From contig NZ_JAUSOO010000129.1 of assembly GCF_030656115.1 (NCBI RefSeq), positions 1 to 64,000 on the forward strand: DNA of 64,000 nucleotides, read 5' to 3'. The notes under the pieces are model-generated. The model worked only from the letters and a program-made list of their open reading frames with translations. It searched no databases and was not told the origin of the DNA. This DNA comes from Hydrogenophaga sp. Its GTDB lineage: Bacteria; Pseudomonadota; Gammaproteobacteria; Burkholderiales; Burkholderiaceae_C. The translations under genes and the position numbers were made by a program. This document shows, one piece after another, positions 7,418-15,738 of this stretch; positions within the stretch are counted from its first letter, which is position 1, and every line of letters starts with the position of its first letter.

Positions 7418-7882
7418 TTATGTGCGACTGCGCCTCTGCACTACCGTTTTGTTGATAATTCTTCGGTTTATCTTCTTTTTCCACGCAACCTGCTTCGCGG
7501 AGGGCTTCCTCTTAAACCTAGTTTCAAGAAGGAACTTGTACTCGCTCTCGTATATATAGCAAAACCTGAACGCATGCTGAATTAGGTCTTCATTGGCATT
7601 CGCGGTGTCATCTTCCGCAATCCGCTTTAGCCCAGCGAAGAGATTTCCGGTTTCGATGCCAATGAAGCGATTTACGCAGACATTGCCGACATAGGTCGTG
7701 TGGCCGCTGTGTCGATTCTGGATGTAGCAGTGTTCCTTGATCTCTTTCCCACACGGGCAATGATCAAACTCTTCGCTGACCTCAATTCCTATGAGGCTCC
7801 ATTCAGTCCTAGCGGTGTTGAAGTCCTGGGAGATTGATAGCGGAAGGATGTGAGCTTTCAGTCTCTCAAAGTTGTGTTCCAT
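7418..7882 (-). CDS. Cysteine-rich orphan protein, candidate cassette gene
   Basis: This 154-residue protein has a probable zinc site: CPCGKEIKEHCYI (residues 42-54) followed by VGNVCVNRF (about 65-73). A basic, lysine/arginine-rich C-terminus follows. The pattern C-x-C-G-x(6)-C ... C with a conserved VGxxCV is seen in several small uncharacterised proteins; no function is assigned. GGAGG precedes the ATG at 7882 by eight bases. The TAA stop lies inside ACATAAC (minus strand), as often seen where a cassette gene runs into its attC site. On the other side the attC-like site at 7909-7990 ends 26 bases before the start. Confidence 0.65.
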   Translation of the reverse strand: MEHNFERLKAHILPLSISQDFNTARTEWSLIGIEVSEEFDHCPCGKEIKEHCYIQNRHSGHTTYVGNVCVNRFIGIETGNLFAGLKRIAEDDTANANEDLIQHAFRFCYIYESEYKFLLETRFKRKPSAKQVAWKKKINRRIINKTVVQRRSRT

Positions 7883-7908
7883 TGATGCGCCTCCGTGGCT
7901 TCAAGAGC

Positions 7909-7990
7909 ACATAACACTTATTTATCTACCGCACCAGCCAAGCCAGCCAGCGGCGGTGACATCATTCGCGGTAGATGAACCATGTTGAGC
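7909..7990 (-). other. attC-like recombination site (copy 2)
   Basis: On the minus strand the site starts with GCTCAAC and ends with GTTATGT, 82 bp in all. Between them is a perfect stem TCTACCGC / GCGGTAGA. It is very similar to 5260-5344. The final GTTATGT differs from strict GTTRRRY at one position. Its neighbour on the right is an IS91-type transposase relic whose last codons lie only 56 bp away, so an IS91 terminal sequence remains possible. Confidence 0.45.
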
Positions 7991-8045
7991 TAAACCGCAG
8001 CAGAGGCGGTGGTGTGGAAATCAACGGAATAGGGGATTGATGATT

Positions 8046-8564
8046 TCACCCCCCGCCATGGGAAGTCATTATGACTTGACTGGGCGCCTGCAAAGGCCTT
8101 TTTCGGGCCACAGTTCCGGTCTGTTGCGCGGCCACCGCCACATTTTTCCCAGCCCGTGAGTGGCGCAATCGGGCAGCCCGGCTATTGGCTTTTCTGGTGC
8201 TGCACTCAAACGGGTCTGGCAGGTGTTTGGCTCTCGCCAAGGTCTGCACCACACCCAGGCGCCCTTGCTGGCACACCGGGCACTGGTGGATGTTCACCCG
8301 TGCCACCCGTGCCACCCGCGCCATGAAGTCTTGCGCGCATGCCTGCGCCTTTGGGTTGGGCACGGGCATGTGCAGCGCCGCTTTGGCCTGTGCCAGTTTG
8401 GCCCCGGTGGGGTTGGCCAACAGGCCGTAGTGCCGAATGCGTTTGAGCCCGCTGGGCAAGACGTGTTGCATGAACTTGGCGCGCCACACCTTGGACAGCG
8501 CCCGCGTGGGGAACAGGTAGTCGGACTTTCTGACGGGCGTGTGCCATTGGCCCTGGCCCAACAC
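8046..8564 (-). pseudogene. IS91-family transposase with internal deletion
   Basis: The minus strand reads KSDYLFPTRALSKVWRAKFM joined directly to HVLPSGLKRIRHYGLLA and a C-terminal CPVCQQG zinc-finger-like end. In IS91-family Y2 transposases these blocks are separated by roughly 60-100 residues that include catalytic sequence, so an in-frame deletion removed the core. The true N-terminal zinc finger and start are also missing. It is certainly inactive as a protein. Confidence 0.75.
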
Positions 8565-8600
8565 CCACAGGCCATGATGGCGTCAGGTGGATGTGAACGC

Positions 8601-8795
8601 CTAAGTTCAGGACGTAGTGGGCCTGCTTGAAGGCGGGCACTGTAGTTTGGGCCACGCCTCACAGCCTAGCTTGAGGTGGGCGGGTCGCTGAAGCGGTCTG
8701 CGCGGGCACTGTGACTATCCCGGCGGTACGCTGCTGCGCACGCCCAGCCTGGCGCTGGGCATGCTGTGGTACCGCTTGCGCGACGCGCTCAGAAC
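8601..8795 (+). repeat. Long direct repeat, right copy (partner 606-799), with MocR mosaic fragment
   Basis: It has the same block order as 606-799: GTGGGCCTGCTTGAAGGCGG, a shortened segment, GGTGGGCGGGTCGCTGAAGC, then GTGACTATCCCGG and TGGCGCTGGGCATGCTGTGG. The minus strand of 8601-8660 still encodes FKQAHYVLN, which matches FKQAHYDLN of the intact MocR gene. The gap 8565-8808 contains no intact gene. Confidence 0.75.
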
Positions 8796-8808
8796 CGAGC
8801 GCCTGCGC

Positions 8809-10215
8809 TTACTGGCGCGGTTCGCCCTGTTCGTTGACCACGATGGTGGCACCGGGCGCCGAGGTCATCTGCACGCGGTGGTCCTGGCCGCGAAAGTTGT
8901 AAGACACGTCCCAGTACGCGGCTTGCGCACCGCCGGGGACGTTTTCGCAACGTTGCACATCTTGCGTGGCGGCCGGGTTGTCGCGGCCCACCTGGGCGCC
9001 GAGCGCGGCACCGGCCACGGCGCCGCCCACCGTGGCAATGTCTTTGCCACTGCCGCCACCCACCTGGTGACCCAGAATGCCACCGATAAGGGCGCCGGCC
9101 AGAGCGGCGGGCACGTTGGTGTTGTTTTGCGTTGGCGGCACTTGCTCGCTTTCAACCCAGCAGCGCTGGCCCGAGGTGGCGAGCACGGCGCGGGAAGACG
9201 TGACGGTGGCTTCAAACAGGCGCTCACCGTTGCGGCGGCGGTTGTCGTAGACCGGCAACGGCAGGGGCGCGTAGCGGTTGTCGGCCACGCGGTCGCCGGG
9301 TGGGATGGCGCGCAGCGACGAGATGCGGTCGTTCAGCCCCATGGCGGCAAGCGACGGGTAACGCCCCGGGCGCAACACCACGCAGGCGCCCCGAAAGCGG
9401 GCGTCGTTGCAGACTTCCCAGCGCTCACCCACCACCACCGCCGACGAGGCGCGGTCGTTGAAGCCGGCCCGCTGCAAATCCAGCACCGGTTTTTCGGTGG
9501 CAAACGAGCGGCCAGCGAAGTTTTCGCGTTCAAAGAAGGTCACCTGTGGCGCCACGGACGCGGGTGCGTAGCGGTTGTCGGCAATGCGCACGTTGGGCGC
9601 GATGGCGCGCACCGACGAGATGCGGTCTTTCAACCCCATGGCGGCGAGCGACGGGTAGCGCCCCGGACGCAACACCACGCAGGCACCGCGGAAGCGGTTG
9701 TCTTCGCACACCTCCCAGCGTTCGCCCACCACCACGGCCGACGCGGCGCGGTCCCTGAAACCCTGGCGCTGAAAGTTGGCCACCTGCCCGGTGGCCACGA
9801 AGGAACGGCCATCGAAGCGTTCGCGCTCAAAAAACGTGACCTGTGGCACCACCGCGGCCTCAGCCGCCGGGGCGTAGCGGTCGTTGTCGATGCGCGTGTT
9901 GGCGCTGACCAGCCGGGCCGACGAAATGCGGTCGTTCAGCCCCATGGCGGCGAGCGACGGGTAGTTGCCCGGGCGCAGCACGGTGCAGCGGCCGTAGTAA
10001 TCGTTTTGCTGGCACACCTCCCAGCGTTCACCCACCACCACAGCGGACGACGTGCTGTTGTTGAAACCGTAGCGCTGAAAACTGGGCACCTGTTCGGTGG
10101 CGGTGAGGGAGCGGCCGGCGAAGCGCTCGTTTTCATAGAAGGTGGCCTGTGCCGCGACTTGGGCGGCGAAAGCCATGCCCAGGATGACCAGCAGGCTTTT
10201 GATGGGGGTTTTCAT
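8809..10215 (-). CDS. Exported protein with three beta/gamma-crystallin repeats and a glycine-zipper domain
   Basis: This 468-residue protein starts with a signal peptide (MKTPIKSLLVILGMAFAAQ); AGGAGAG precedes the ATG at 10215. Three ~85-residue modules follow, at about 24-105, 115-200 and 205-290. Each has (T/V)F(Y/F)E.E.F.GRS, SSAVVVGERWEVC and RPG.YPSLAAMGL..RISS, the fold of beta/gamma-crystallins, which often bind calcium. After a spacer, residues 360-420 form a glycine-zipper 2TM-like segment (AALAGALIGGILGHQVGGG, AGAALGAQVG) of the type found in outer-membrane-associated proteins. A soluble tail ends at GEPRQ. A cell-surface stability or stress role is inferred only. It is convergent with nothing and is separated by 102 bp from mocR on the same strand. 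Confidence 0.85.
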   Translation of the reverse strand: MKTPIKSLLVILGMAFAAQVAAQATFYENERFAGRSLTATEQVPSFQRYGFNNSTSSAVVVGERWEVCQQNDYYGRCTVLRPGNYPSLAAMGLNDRISSARLVSANTRIDNDRYAPAAEAAVVPQVTFFERERFDGRSFVATGQVANFQRQGFRDRAASAVVVGERWEVCEDNRFRGACVVLRPGRYPSLAAMGLKDRISSVRAIAPNVRIADNRYAPASVAPQVTFFERENFAGRSFATEKPVLDLQRAGFNDRASSAVVVGERWEVCNDARFRGACVVLRPGRYPSLAAMGLNDRISSLRAIPPGDRVADNRYAPLPLPVYDNRRRNGERLFEATVTSSRAVLATSGQRCWVESEQVPPTQNNTNVPAALAGALIGGILGHQVGGGSGKDIATVGGAVAGAALGAQVGRDNPAATQDVQRCENVPGGAQAAYWDVSYNFRGQDHRVQMTSAPGATIVVNEQGEPRQ

Positions 10216-10317
10216 GGGAATCTCTCCTGTGCGTTGATGCACCGGAGCATGGGACCCTGTACCGAGGTTTGTCTGTGCGATGGCGCACGCGGCGGGTGCG
10301 CCAGCCACCGCGCCTGT

Positions 10318-11823
10318 TCAGCGGGTCGGTGTATCCGACAGCTCGTGCCGCACCGCCGCCGCCAGCACCGGGCCGTAGCGGGCAATGTCGGCCAGCGGGG
10401 CGTAGCCATAGCCAATGACCAGGCCGCGCAGGTCTTGCCGGGCCAGGCAGTAGGCCGAGAGCGGGCGCACCGTGAGACCTTGCTGGGCCAGGCGCTGGGC
10501 CAGGGCCTGGTCGTTGACCTGGCTGGGCAGGCGCAGGCACAGGTGCAGGCCCTGTTCGGCGCCGGTGATGCGCGGGCCGTCGCTGTGTTCGCTCAGCACC
10601 GGCGCCAGCGCTTGCAGCAGGCAGTGGCGGCGTTCGGCGTAGCTTTGCCGCGCGCGGCGCAGTGCGCTGCTGAAGTGGCCCATTTCAATGAACTCGGCCA
10701 GCGCGGCCTGTTGCGGCATCTGGCCGGGGCGGTTCAGGTCGTAGTGGGCCTGCTTGAAGGCCGCCACCTGGGCTTTGGGCACCACCAGGTAGCCCAGCTT
10801 GATGCCGGGGTACAGCACCTTGGAAAACGTGCCCATGTAGAGCACGCGGCCGTCTGTATCGAGCCCTTCCAGGCTGGAGATGGGCGGGCCGCTGAAGCGG
10901 TATTCGCTGTCGTAATCGTCTTCCAGCACCCAGGCACCGTGGGCGCGGGCAGTGGCCAGCAGCTGGTGGCGCCGCTGCAGGCTCATCACGGCGCCGGTGG
11001 GGTACTGGTGCGAGGGGGTAAGGTAGATCAGGCGCGGTGGCTGGGCGTTGTCGGCTTCGGTGGGGCGGATGCCTTCCACGTCCACTTCCACCGGGTGGAT
11101 GTGCAGGCCGGTGGCCATGAAGGCTTTGACGGCGCCCCAGTAGGCCGGGTCTTCGGCCCACACGGTGTCGCCGTGGTCGGCCAGCAGGCGGGCGCAGAGT
11201 TCGAGCGATTGTTGGGTGCCGGTGGTGATGATGACCTGGTCGGCGTCGAGCTGCACGCTGCGGAACACGCGCAAATAATCGGCCACGGCGCGGCGCAGCG
11301 GCGCGTGGCCGCCGGAGCTGGCGTAGTCCAGCATGTCGGGGTAGGTCATGCGCCAGTGCTTGTTTTGCAGGCGCTGCCAGAGCGTGAGCGGAAAGGCGCT
11401 GAAGTCGGCGATGCCGGGGGTGAACGGCTGCACTTCGAGTTCGGTGGCGCAAAAGGTGGTGGACAGGGCCACGCCGCGTGCCGAGAGCCGCCCAACGGGC
11501 GCGCTGGCGCGGGCCGGGCCACCGGCGCGGCGGCTGGCCTGGCCGGGCAGGGCGCGGGGCACGCTGTCGTTCACATAGGTGCCGCTGCCCACGCGGCTGG
11601 CCAGGTAGCCCTCCACGCTGAGCTGGTTGATGGCGGCCACCACCGTGTTGCGCGAGAGGTTCAGGTCTTGCGCCAGATCGCGGCTGGACGGCAGGCGCTC
11701 ACCGGCGGCCAGCTTGCCGTCGAGCATGGCGCGGCGCAGCGCTTCGTACAGCTGGCGGTGCAGCGGCAGCGCGTCTTGCTCACCCAGGCGGGTCATTTCA
11801 CTGAGCAAAAATTCAGACAGCAT
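10318..11823 (-). CDS. MocR/PdxR-family regulator (GntR HTH fused to aminotransferase-like domain)
   Basis: This 501-residue protein has an N-terminal GntR winged helix (LHRQLYEALRRAMLDGKLAAG, then LPSSRDLAQDLNLSRNTVVAA) at about 20-90. A class-I aminotransferase-like domain fills 130-490, with the PLP lysine region FSKVLYPGIKLGY. Such proteins sense amines or amino acids with PLP bound and usually control the divergent operon. Here that operon is the putrescine/GABA locus starting with puuD 113 bp away, so it is likely its activator or repressor. I start at ATG 11823, where the HTH domain begins, rather than 29 codons upstream in the shared promoter. Two broken MocR-derived relics in this window (440-700 and 8601-8700) derive from a close relative. 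Confidence 0.9.
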   Translation of the reverse strand: MLSEFLLSEMTRLGEQDALPLHRQLYEALRRAMLDGKLAAGERLPSSRDLAQDLNLSRNTVVAAINQLSVEGYLASRVGSGTYVNDSVPRALPGQASRRAGGPARASAPVGRLSARGVALSTTFCATELEVQPFTPGIADFSAFPLTLWQRLQNKHWRMTYPDMLDYASSGGHAPLRRAVADYLRVFRSVQLDADQVIITTGTQQSLELCARLLADHGDTVWAEDPAYWGAVKAFMATGLHIHPVEVDVEGIRPTEADNAQPPRLIYLTPSHQYPTGAVMSLQRRHQLLATARAHGAWVLEDDYDSEYRFSGPPISSLEGLDTDGRVLYMGTFSKVLYPGIKLGYLVVPKAQVAAFKQAHYDLNRPGQMPQQAALAEFIEMGHFSSALRRARQSYAERRHCLLQALAPVLSEHSDGPRITGAEQGLHLCLRLPSQVNDQALAQRLAQQGLTVRPLSAYCLARQDLRGLVIGYGYAPLADIARYGPVLAAAVRHELSDTPTR

Positions 11824-11936
11824 GGGCGGTGGTAAACAGAAGTGGTTTTCGAAAGTGGCACCGTATGGTGGCGTCAAATGGCCCTTATTGTGATCCAATT
11901 CGGGCGGCACAATGCCTCAACGTGTTTGGAGACAAC
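11824..11936. promoter_or_regulatory. Divergent mocR / puuD promoter region
   Basis: The 113-bp gap between divergent starts contains CACCGTATGGTG, an inverted repeat (CACC-N4-GGTG) at 11860-11871, and GAAAGTGG just before it. A similar CAAAGTGGATGG block occurs upstream of the puuC gene at about 20056-20067, so this may be the MocR recognition half-site. GGAG lies six bases before the puuD ATG. Confidence 0.4.
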
Positions 11937-12734
11937 ATGAACCCACCGCCTTGCATGGTCTGGCTGCCGGCCGACCACCGCCTCATGGGCGACCACGGGC
12001 ACCAGATGCCGTTTCTGCTGCTCGGTGACAAATACGCCCGCGCCGTGAAAGTGGGCGCGCAGGCCCAGCCGGTGATGTTCCCGCTGGCCGAGCCCGACCA
12101 GATCAGCGAATTGCTGTCTTTGGTGGACGGCGTCATGCTCACCGGCTCGCCGTCCAACGTGCACCCGTCGCATTTTGACGAAGACGTGGCCGACCCCAGC
12201 CTGCCGCTGGACCCGGCGCGCGACATCCTCACGCTGGCGCTGGTGAAGGCCTGCGTGCACGAGGGCGTGCCGCTGCTGGGCGTGTGCCGGGGCTTTCAAG
12301 AGATCAATGTGGCGCTGGGCGGCACGCTGCACCAGCGGGTGCACGAAGTGCCCGGCCTGATGGACCACCGCGAGCCCAAAGGCGCGCCGTATGAAGAACA
12401 ATACGCCCCACGCCACGCCGTGCGCTTCAAGCCCGGCAGCGTGTTCGAGACCTGGGCAGGGGGCCCGCAGGCCGAGGTGAATTCGCTGCACGGCCAGGGT
12501 ATCAACCGCCTGGCCGACGGCCTGGAAGCGCTGGCCCATGCGCCCGATGGCGTGGTGGAGGCATTTGCCGTGAAGGGTGCCCACACCTTCGCCTACGCGG
12601 TGCAGTTTCACCCCGAATGGCGCTGCTGGGAAACGCCGGTTTACGCCGCCATCTTTGAGGCGTTTGGCCACGCCTGCCGCCAGCGCCGCAGCCTGCGCCT
12701 GCAGGCCGCCGACCTGGCCCGCCACACGCTCTGA
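11937..12734 (+). CDS. puuD: Gamma-glutamyl-gamma-aminobutyrate hydrolase family (class I glutamine amidotransferase)
   Basis: This 265-residue protein has a class-I amidotransferase fold. The nucleophile elbow is GVCRGFQEINVALGG (Cys about 118). The catalytic His-Glu is in YAVQFHPEW near residue 225, and the oxyanion region is DGVMLTGSPSNVHP. PuuD hydrolyses gamma-glutamyl-GABA to GABA and glutamate, the last step of the gamma-glutamylated putrescine route. The adjacent puuA-type ligase, transaminase and transporter support that role. The in-frame region upstream of 11937 is promoter; the ATG at 11937 has GGAG at good spacing and starts MNPPPCMVWLPAD. It is 32 bp from the next gene, so they are one operon. 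Confidence 0.9.
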   Translation: MNPPPCMVWLPADHRLMGDHGHQMPFLLLGDKYARAVKVGAQAQPVMFPLAEPDQISELLSLVDGVMLTGSPSNVHPSHFDEDVADPSLPLDPARDILTLALVKACVHEGVPLLGVCRGFQEINVALGGTLHQRVHEVPGLMDHREPKGAPYEEQYAPRHAVRFKPGSVFETWAGGPQAEVNSLHGQGINRLADGLEALAHAPDGVVEAFAVKGAHTFAYAVQFHPEWRCWETPVYAAIFEAFGHACRQRRSLRLQAADLARHTL

Positions 12735-12766
12735 CACAGACAAACACAACACCGAGGAACCGGCCC

Positions 12767-14134
12767 ATGACAGACCGTAAAAACATGACTTTCAACGACC
12801 TGGAGAACTGGCTCAACGAGCACCGCGTGACCGAAGTGGAGTGCCTGGTGCCTGACTTGACCGGTGTGGCGCGGGGCAAAATTTTGCCGCGTGGCAAGGT
12901 CACCGAAGACCGGGGCATGCGCCTGCCGCAAGCCATTGTGGGCATGGGCGTGACGGGCGAGTTTCCCGAAAGCGGGCCGTACTACGACGTGGTGGACCCG
13001 ACCGACAAGGACATGCAGCTGCGCCCCGACCCGAGCACCGTGCGCATCGTGCCCTGGGCCACCGACCCGACCGCGCAGGTGATCCACGACTGCTTTGACC
13101 ACGCCGGCAAGCTGGTGCCCTTTGCCCCACGCAGCGTGTTGCGCAAGATTTGCGACCTGTACGACGCCGAGGGCTGGGACCCGGTGGTGGCGCCCGAACT
13201 GGAGTTTTACCTGACCGCGCGCAACACCGACCCGAACACGCTGCTGAAGCCGCCGATTGGCCGCAGCGGCCGGGCCGAGACCTCGCGCCAGGCGTACTCC
13301 ATTGACGCGGTGAACGAGTTCGACCCGCTGTTCGAGGAGATTTACGACTACTGCGACAAGATGGAGCTGAACGTGGACACGCTGATCCACGAGGTGGGCG
13401 CGGGGCAGATGGAGATCAACTTCTTCCACGCCCATCCGCTGGGTCTGGCCGACGAGGTGTTCTTCTTCAAGCGCACGGTGCGCGAGGCCGCGCTGCGCCA
13501 CGACATGTACGCCACCTTCATGGCCAAACCCATTGCCGGCGAACCCGGCAGTGCCATGCACGTGCACCAAAGCATTGTGGACAAGGCCACCGGCAAGAAC
13601 ATTTTCAGCAACCCCGACGGCAGTGCGTCCGACGCCTTTCACCACTACATCGGCGGCCTGCAGCGCTACATTCCGGCGGCCATGGTGCTGGTGGCGCCGT
13701 ACGTGAACAGCTACCGGCGCCTGAGCCGCCACACCGCCGCGCCCATCAACATCGAATGGGGCCACGACAACCGCACGGTGGGCATCCGTTCGCCCATTTC
13801 CAGCCCCGAAGCGCGCCGCGTAGAAAACCGCGTGATCGGTGCCGATGCCAACCCGTATGTGGCCATGGCCATGACGCTGGCCTGCGGCTACCTGGGCATG
13901 AAAAACAAGATCAAGCCCAAGCCCGAGATGAAGGGCGATGCTTATTTGGCCCCGTATTCGCTGCCGCGCTCGCTGGGCGAGGCGCTGGACTGGCTGCGCC
14001 GCGAGACCGACCTGCACGACATTTTGGGCAAAGAGTTCATCACCATTTACACCGAGATCAAGGAGTTGGAGTTCGACGAGTTCATGAAGGTGATTTCGCC
14101 TTGGGAACGCGAGCATCTCCTCCTTCACGTCTGA
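12767..14134 (+). CDS. puuA: Glutamine-synthetase family ligase, probable gamma-glutamylputrescine synthetase
   Basis: This 455-residue protein has the GS beta-grasp domain at 10-110 and the catalytic domain after it. Landmarks are ELEFYL (metal-binding Glu), HEVGAGQMEINF and GEPGSAMHVHQS (the glycine/metal loop). NIEWGHDNRT and the C-terminal RRVENRVIGADANPY match the ATP and glutamate sites. GS-family enzymes in putrescine operons ligate glutamate to putrescine at the cost of ATP. The flanking puuD, aldehyde dehydrogenase and PotFGHI support this over ammonia assimilation. True glutamine synthetase has an adenylylation tyrosine loop, which I do not see here. Confidence 0.85.
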   Translation: MTDRKNMTFNDLENWLNEHRVTEVECLVPDLTGVARGKILPRGKVTEDRGMRLPQAIVGMGVTGEFPESGPYYDVVDPTDKDMQLRPDPSTVRIVPWATDPTAQVIHDCFDHAGKLVPFAPRSVLRKICDLYDAEGWDPVVAPELEFYLTARNTDPNTLLKPPIGRSGRAETSRQAYSIDAVNEFDPLFEEIYDYCDKMELNVDTLIHEVGAGQMEINFFHAHPLGLADEVFFFKRTVREAALRHDMYATFMAKPIAGEPGSAMHVHQSIVDKATGKNIFSNPDGSASDAFHHYIGGLQRYIPAAMVLVAPYVNSYRRLSRHTAAPINIEWGHDNRTVGIRSPISSPEARRVENRVIGADANPYVAMAMTLACGYLGMKNKIKPKPEMKGDAYLAPYSLPRSLGEALDWLRRETDLHDILGKEFITIYTEIKELEFDEFMKVISPWEREHLLLHV

Positions 14135-14156
14135 ACAAGCCTTCCAAGGACCGACC

Positions 14157-15596
14157 ATGAACCCCTCCACCCTCATCGCCCCGCCCGCCCTGGTTCGCCG
14201 TGCCGAGCAGCAAGACACCCAGGCCATTCAGGCGCAAGACAGCGCGCACTTTTTGCACCCGTTCACCGACCACGCGGGTCTGGCTTCGCGCGGTGCCCGG
14301 GTGATCACCCGGGCCGACAACATTTATGTGTGGGATTCCGAGGGCAAGAAAATTCTGGACGCGATGAGCGGCCTGTGGTGTGTGAACGCGGGCTACGGCC
14401 GCAAAGAGCTGGCCGACGCGGCTTACCAGCAGATGATGACGCTGCCGTTTTACAACAGCTTCTTCAACACCACCAACGTGCCGGCGGTGCAGCTGGCCAC
14501 CAAGCTGGCGGCGCTGGCCCCCAAGGTGGGCGGGCGCAGCTTTGAGCATGTGTTCTTTTCCAGCAGCGGGTCGGAAAGCAACGACACCAATGTGCGCATG
14601 GTGCGCCGTTACTGGGACCTGCTGGGCCAGCCGCAGCGCAAGGTCATCATCAGCCGCCAGAACGCGTACCACGGCAGCACCATGGCGGGCGCCTCGCTGG
14701 GCGGCATGAGCGGCATGCACGCGCAGGGCGACCTGCCCATTCCCAACATCACGCACATCGAGCAGCCGTACTTTTTTGAAAACGCGCTGCCCGGAGAAAG
14801 CCGGGCCGATTTTGGCCGCCGCGCGGCGGGTTGGCTGGAAGCGAAGATTCTGGAAGTAGGCGCCGACAAGGTGGCCGCTTTCATTGCCGAGCCGGTGCAG
14901 GGCGCGGGCGGCGTCATCATTCCGCCCGAGACCTACTGGCCCGAAATCCAGCGCATCGTGGACCAGTACGGCATCTTGCTGATTTCCGACGAAGTGATCT
15001 GCGCCTTTGGCCGCCTGGGCCACTGGTTTGCCTATGAAAAGTTCGGCTACCGGCCCGACCTCGTGACTTTCGCCAAGGGCGTGACGAGTGGCTACATACC
15101 GCTGGGCGGCGTGATGGTGGGCGACCGCGTGGCCAAGGTGCTGATTGAGCAAGGCGGCGAGTTCAACCACGGCTACACCTACAGCGGCCACCCGGTGGCG
15201 TGCGCGGTGGCGCTGGCCAATATTGAACTGATGGAGCGCGAGAACCTGGTGGGCAAGGTGCGCGACGACATTGGCCCTTATTTGGCCGAACGCTTTGCCG
15301 AGCTGAACCAGCACCCGCTGGTGGCCGAGGCACAGACCTGCGGCTTTGTGGCCGGCCTGGTGCTGGTGAAAGACAAGGACACCCAAGCCTTGTTTGACGA
15401 AGACCTGGGCGTGGGCATGATCTGCCGCGGCCACTGCTTCAAGAACGGGCTGATCATGCGCGCCGTGGGCGACCGCATGATCATTGCGCCGCCGCTGGTG
15501 ATGACGCGCGCCCAGATCGACGAAATGATGGCGCTGATCGTGTACTGCCTGGACGCCACGCTGGCCGATTTGCGCACCGCTGGCCAGTTGGCTTGA
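14157..15596 (+). CDS. spuC: Class III aminotransferase, probable putrescine-pyruvate transaminase
   Basis: This 479-residue PLP enzyme of fold type I, class III, has SSSGSESNDTNVRMVR (cofactor phosphate site), AFIAEPVQGAGGV, LLISDEVICAFGRLG (Asp to the PLP ring) and TFAKGVTSGYIPLGG with the Schiff-base lysine at about 304. SpuC-type enzymes transaminate putrescine with pyruvate to 4-aminobutyraldehyde and alanine. Close homologues also act on cadaverine, spermidine or beta-alanine, so the exact amine is not certain. The position between puuA and the polyamine importer makes putrescine the best guess. It follows puuA by 22 bp and is clearly co-transcribed. Confidence 0.85.
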   Translation: MNPSTLIAPPALVRRAEQQDTQAIQAQDSAHFLHPFTDHAGLASRGARVITRADNIYVWDSEGKKILDAMSGLWCVNAGYGRKELADAAYQQMMTLPFYNSFFNTTNVPAVQLATKLAALAPKVGGRSFEHVFFSSSGSESNDTNVRMVRRYWDLLGQPQRKVIISRQNAYHGSTMAGASLGGMSGMHAQGDLPIPNITHIEQPYFFENALPGESRADFGRRAAGWLEAKILEVGADKVAAFIAEPVQGAGGVIIPPETYWPEIQRIVDQYGILLISDEVICAFGRLGHWFAYEKFGYRPDLVTFAKGVTSGYIPLGGVMVGDRVAKVLIEQGGEFNHGYTYSGHPVACAVALANIELMERENLVGKVRDDIGPYLAERFAELNQHPLVAEAQTCGFVAGLVLVKDKDTQALFDEDLGVGMICRGHCFKNGLIMRAVGDRMIIAPPLVMTRAQIDEMMALIVYCLDATLADLRTAGQLA

Positions 15597-15738
15597 GGCC
15601 ATTTTTTGATACAGTGAACGCGTTCCCCAATGTGGGGCGCATTCGGGCCCGTTTGTTGCTAGCTTTTTCGGATGGCATGGGCTCCGGCGTTGCGCCCGGT
15701 TCTTCGGTTTGTCTCCCCTTTTTGGAGTGTTCTTCACC

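Noticed and set aside
8160-8630. Several + strand frames over the IS91 relic
   Set aside because: Antisense shadows; the minus strand carries the transposase motifs.
8761-11835. 1024-residue open frame on the + strand
   Set aside because: It runs antisense through the crystallin and mocR genes. Its product is a His/Gly/Ala-rich string without domains, caused by high GC.
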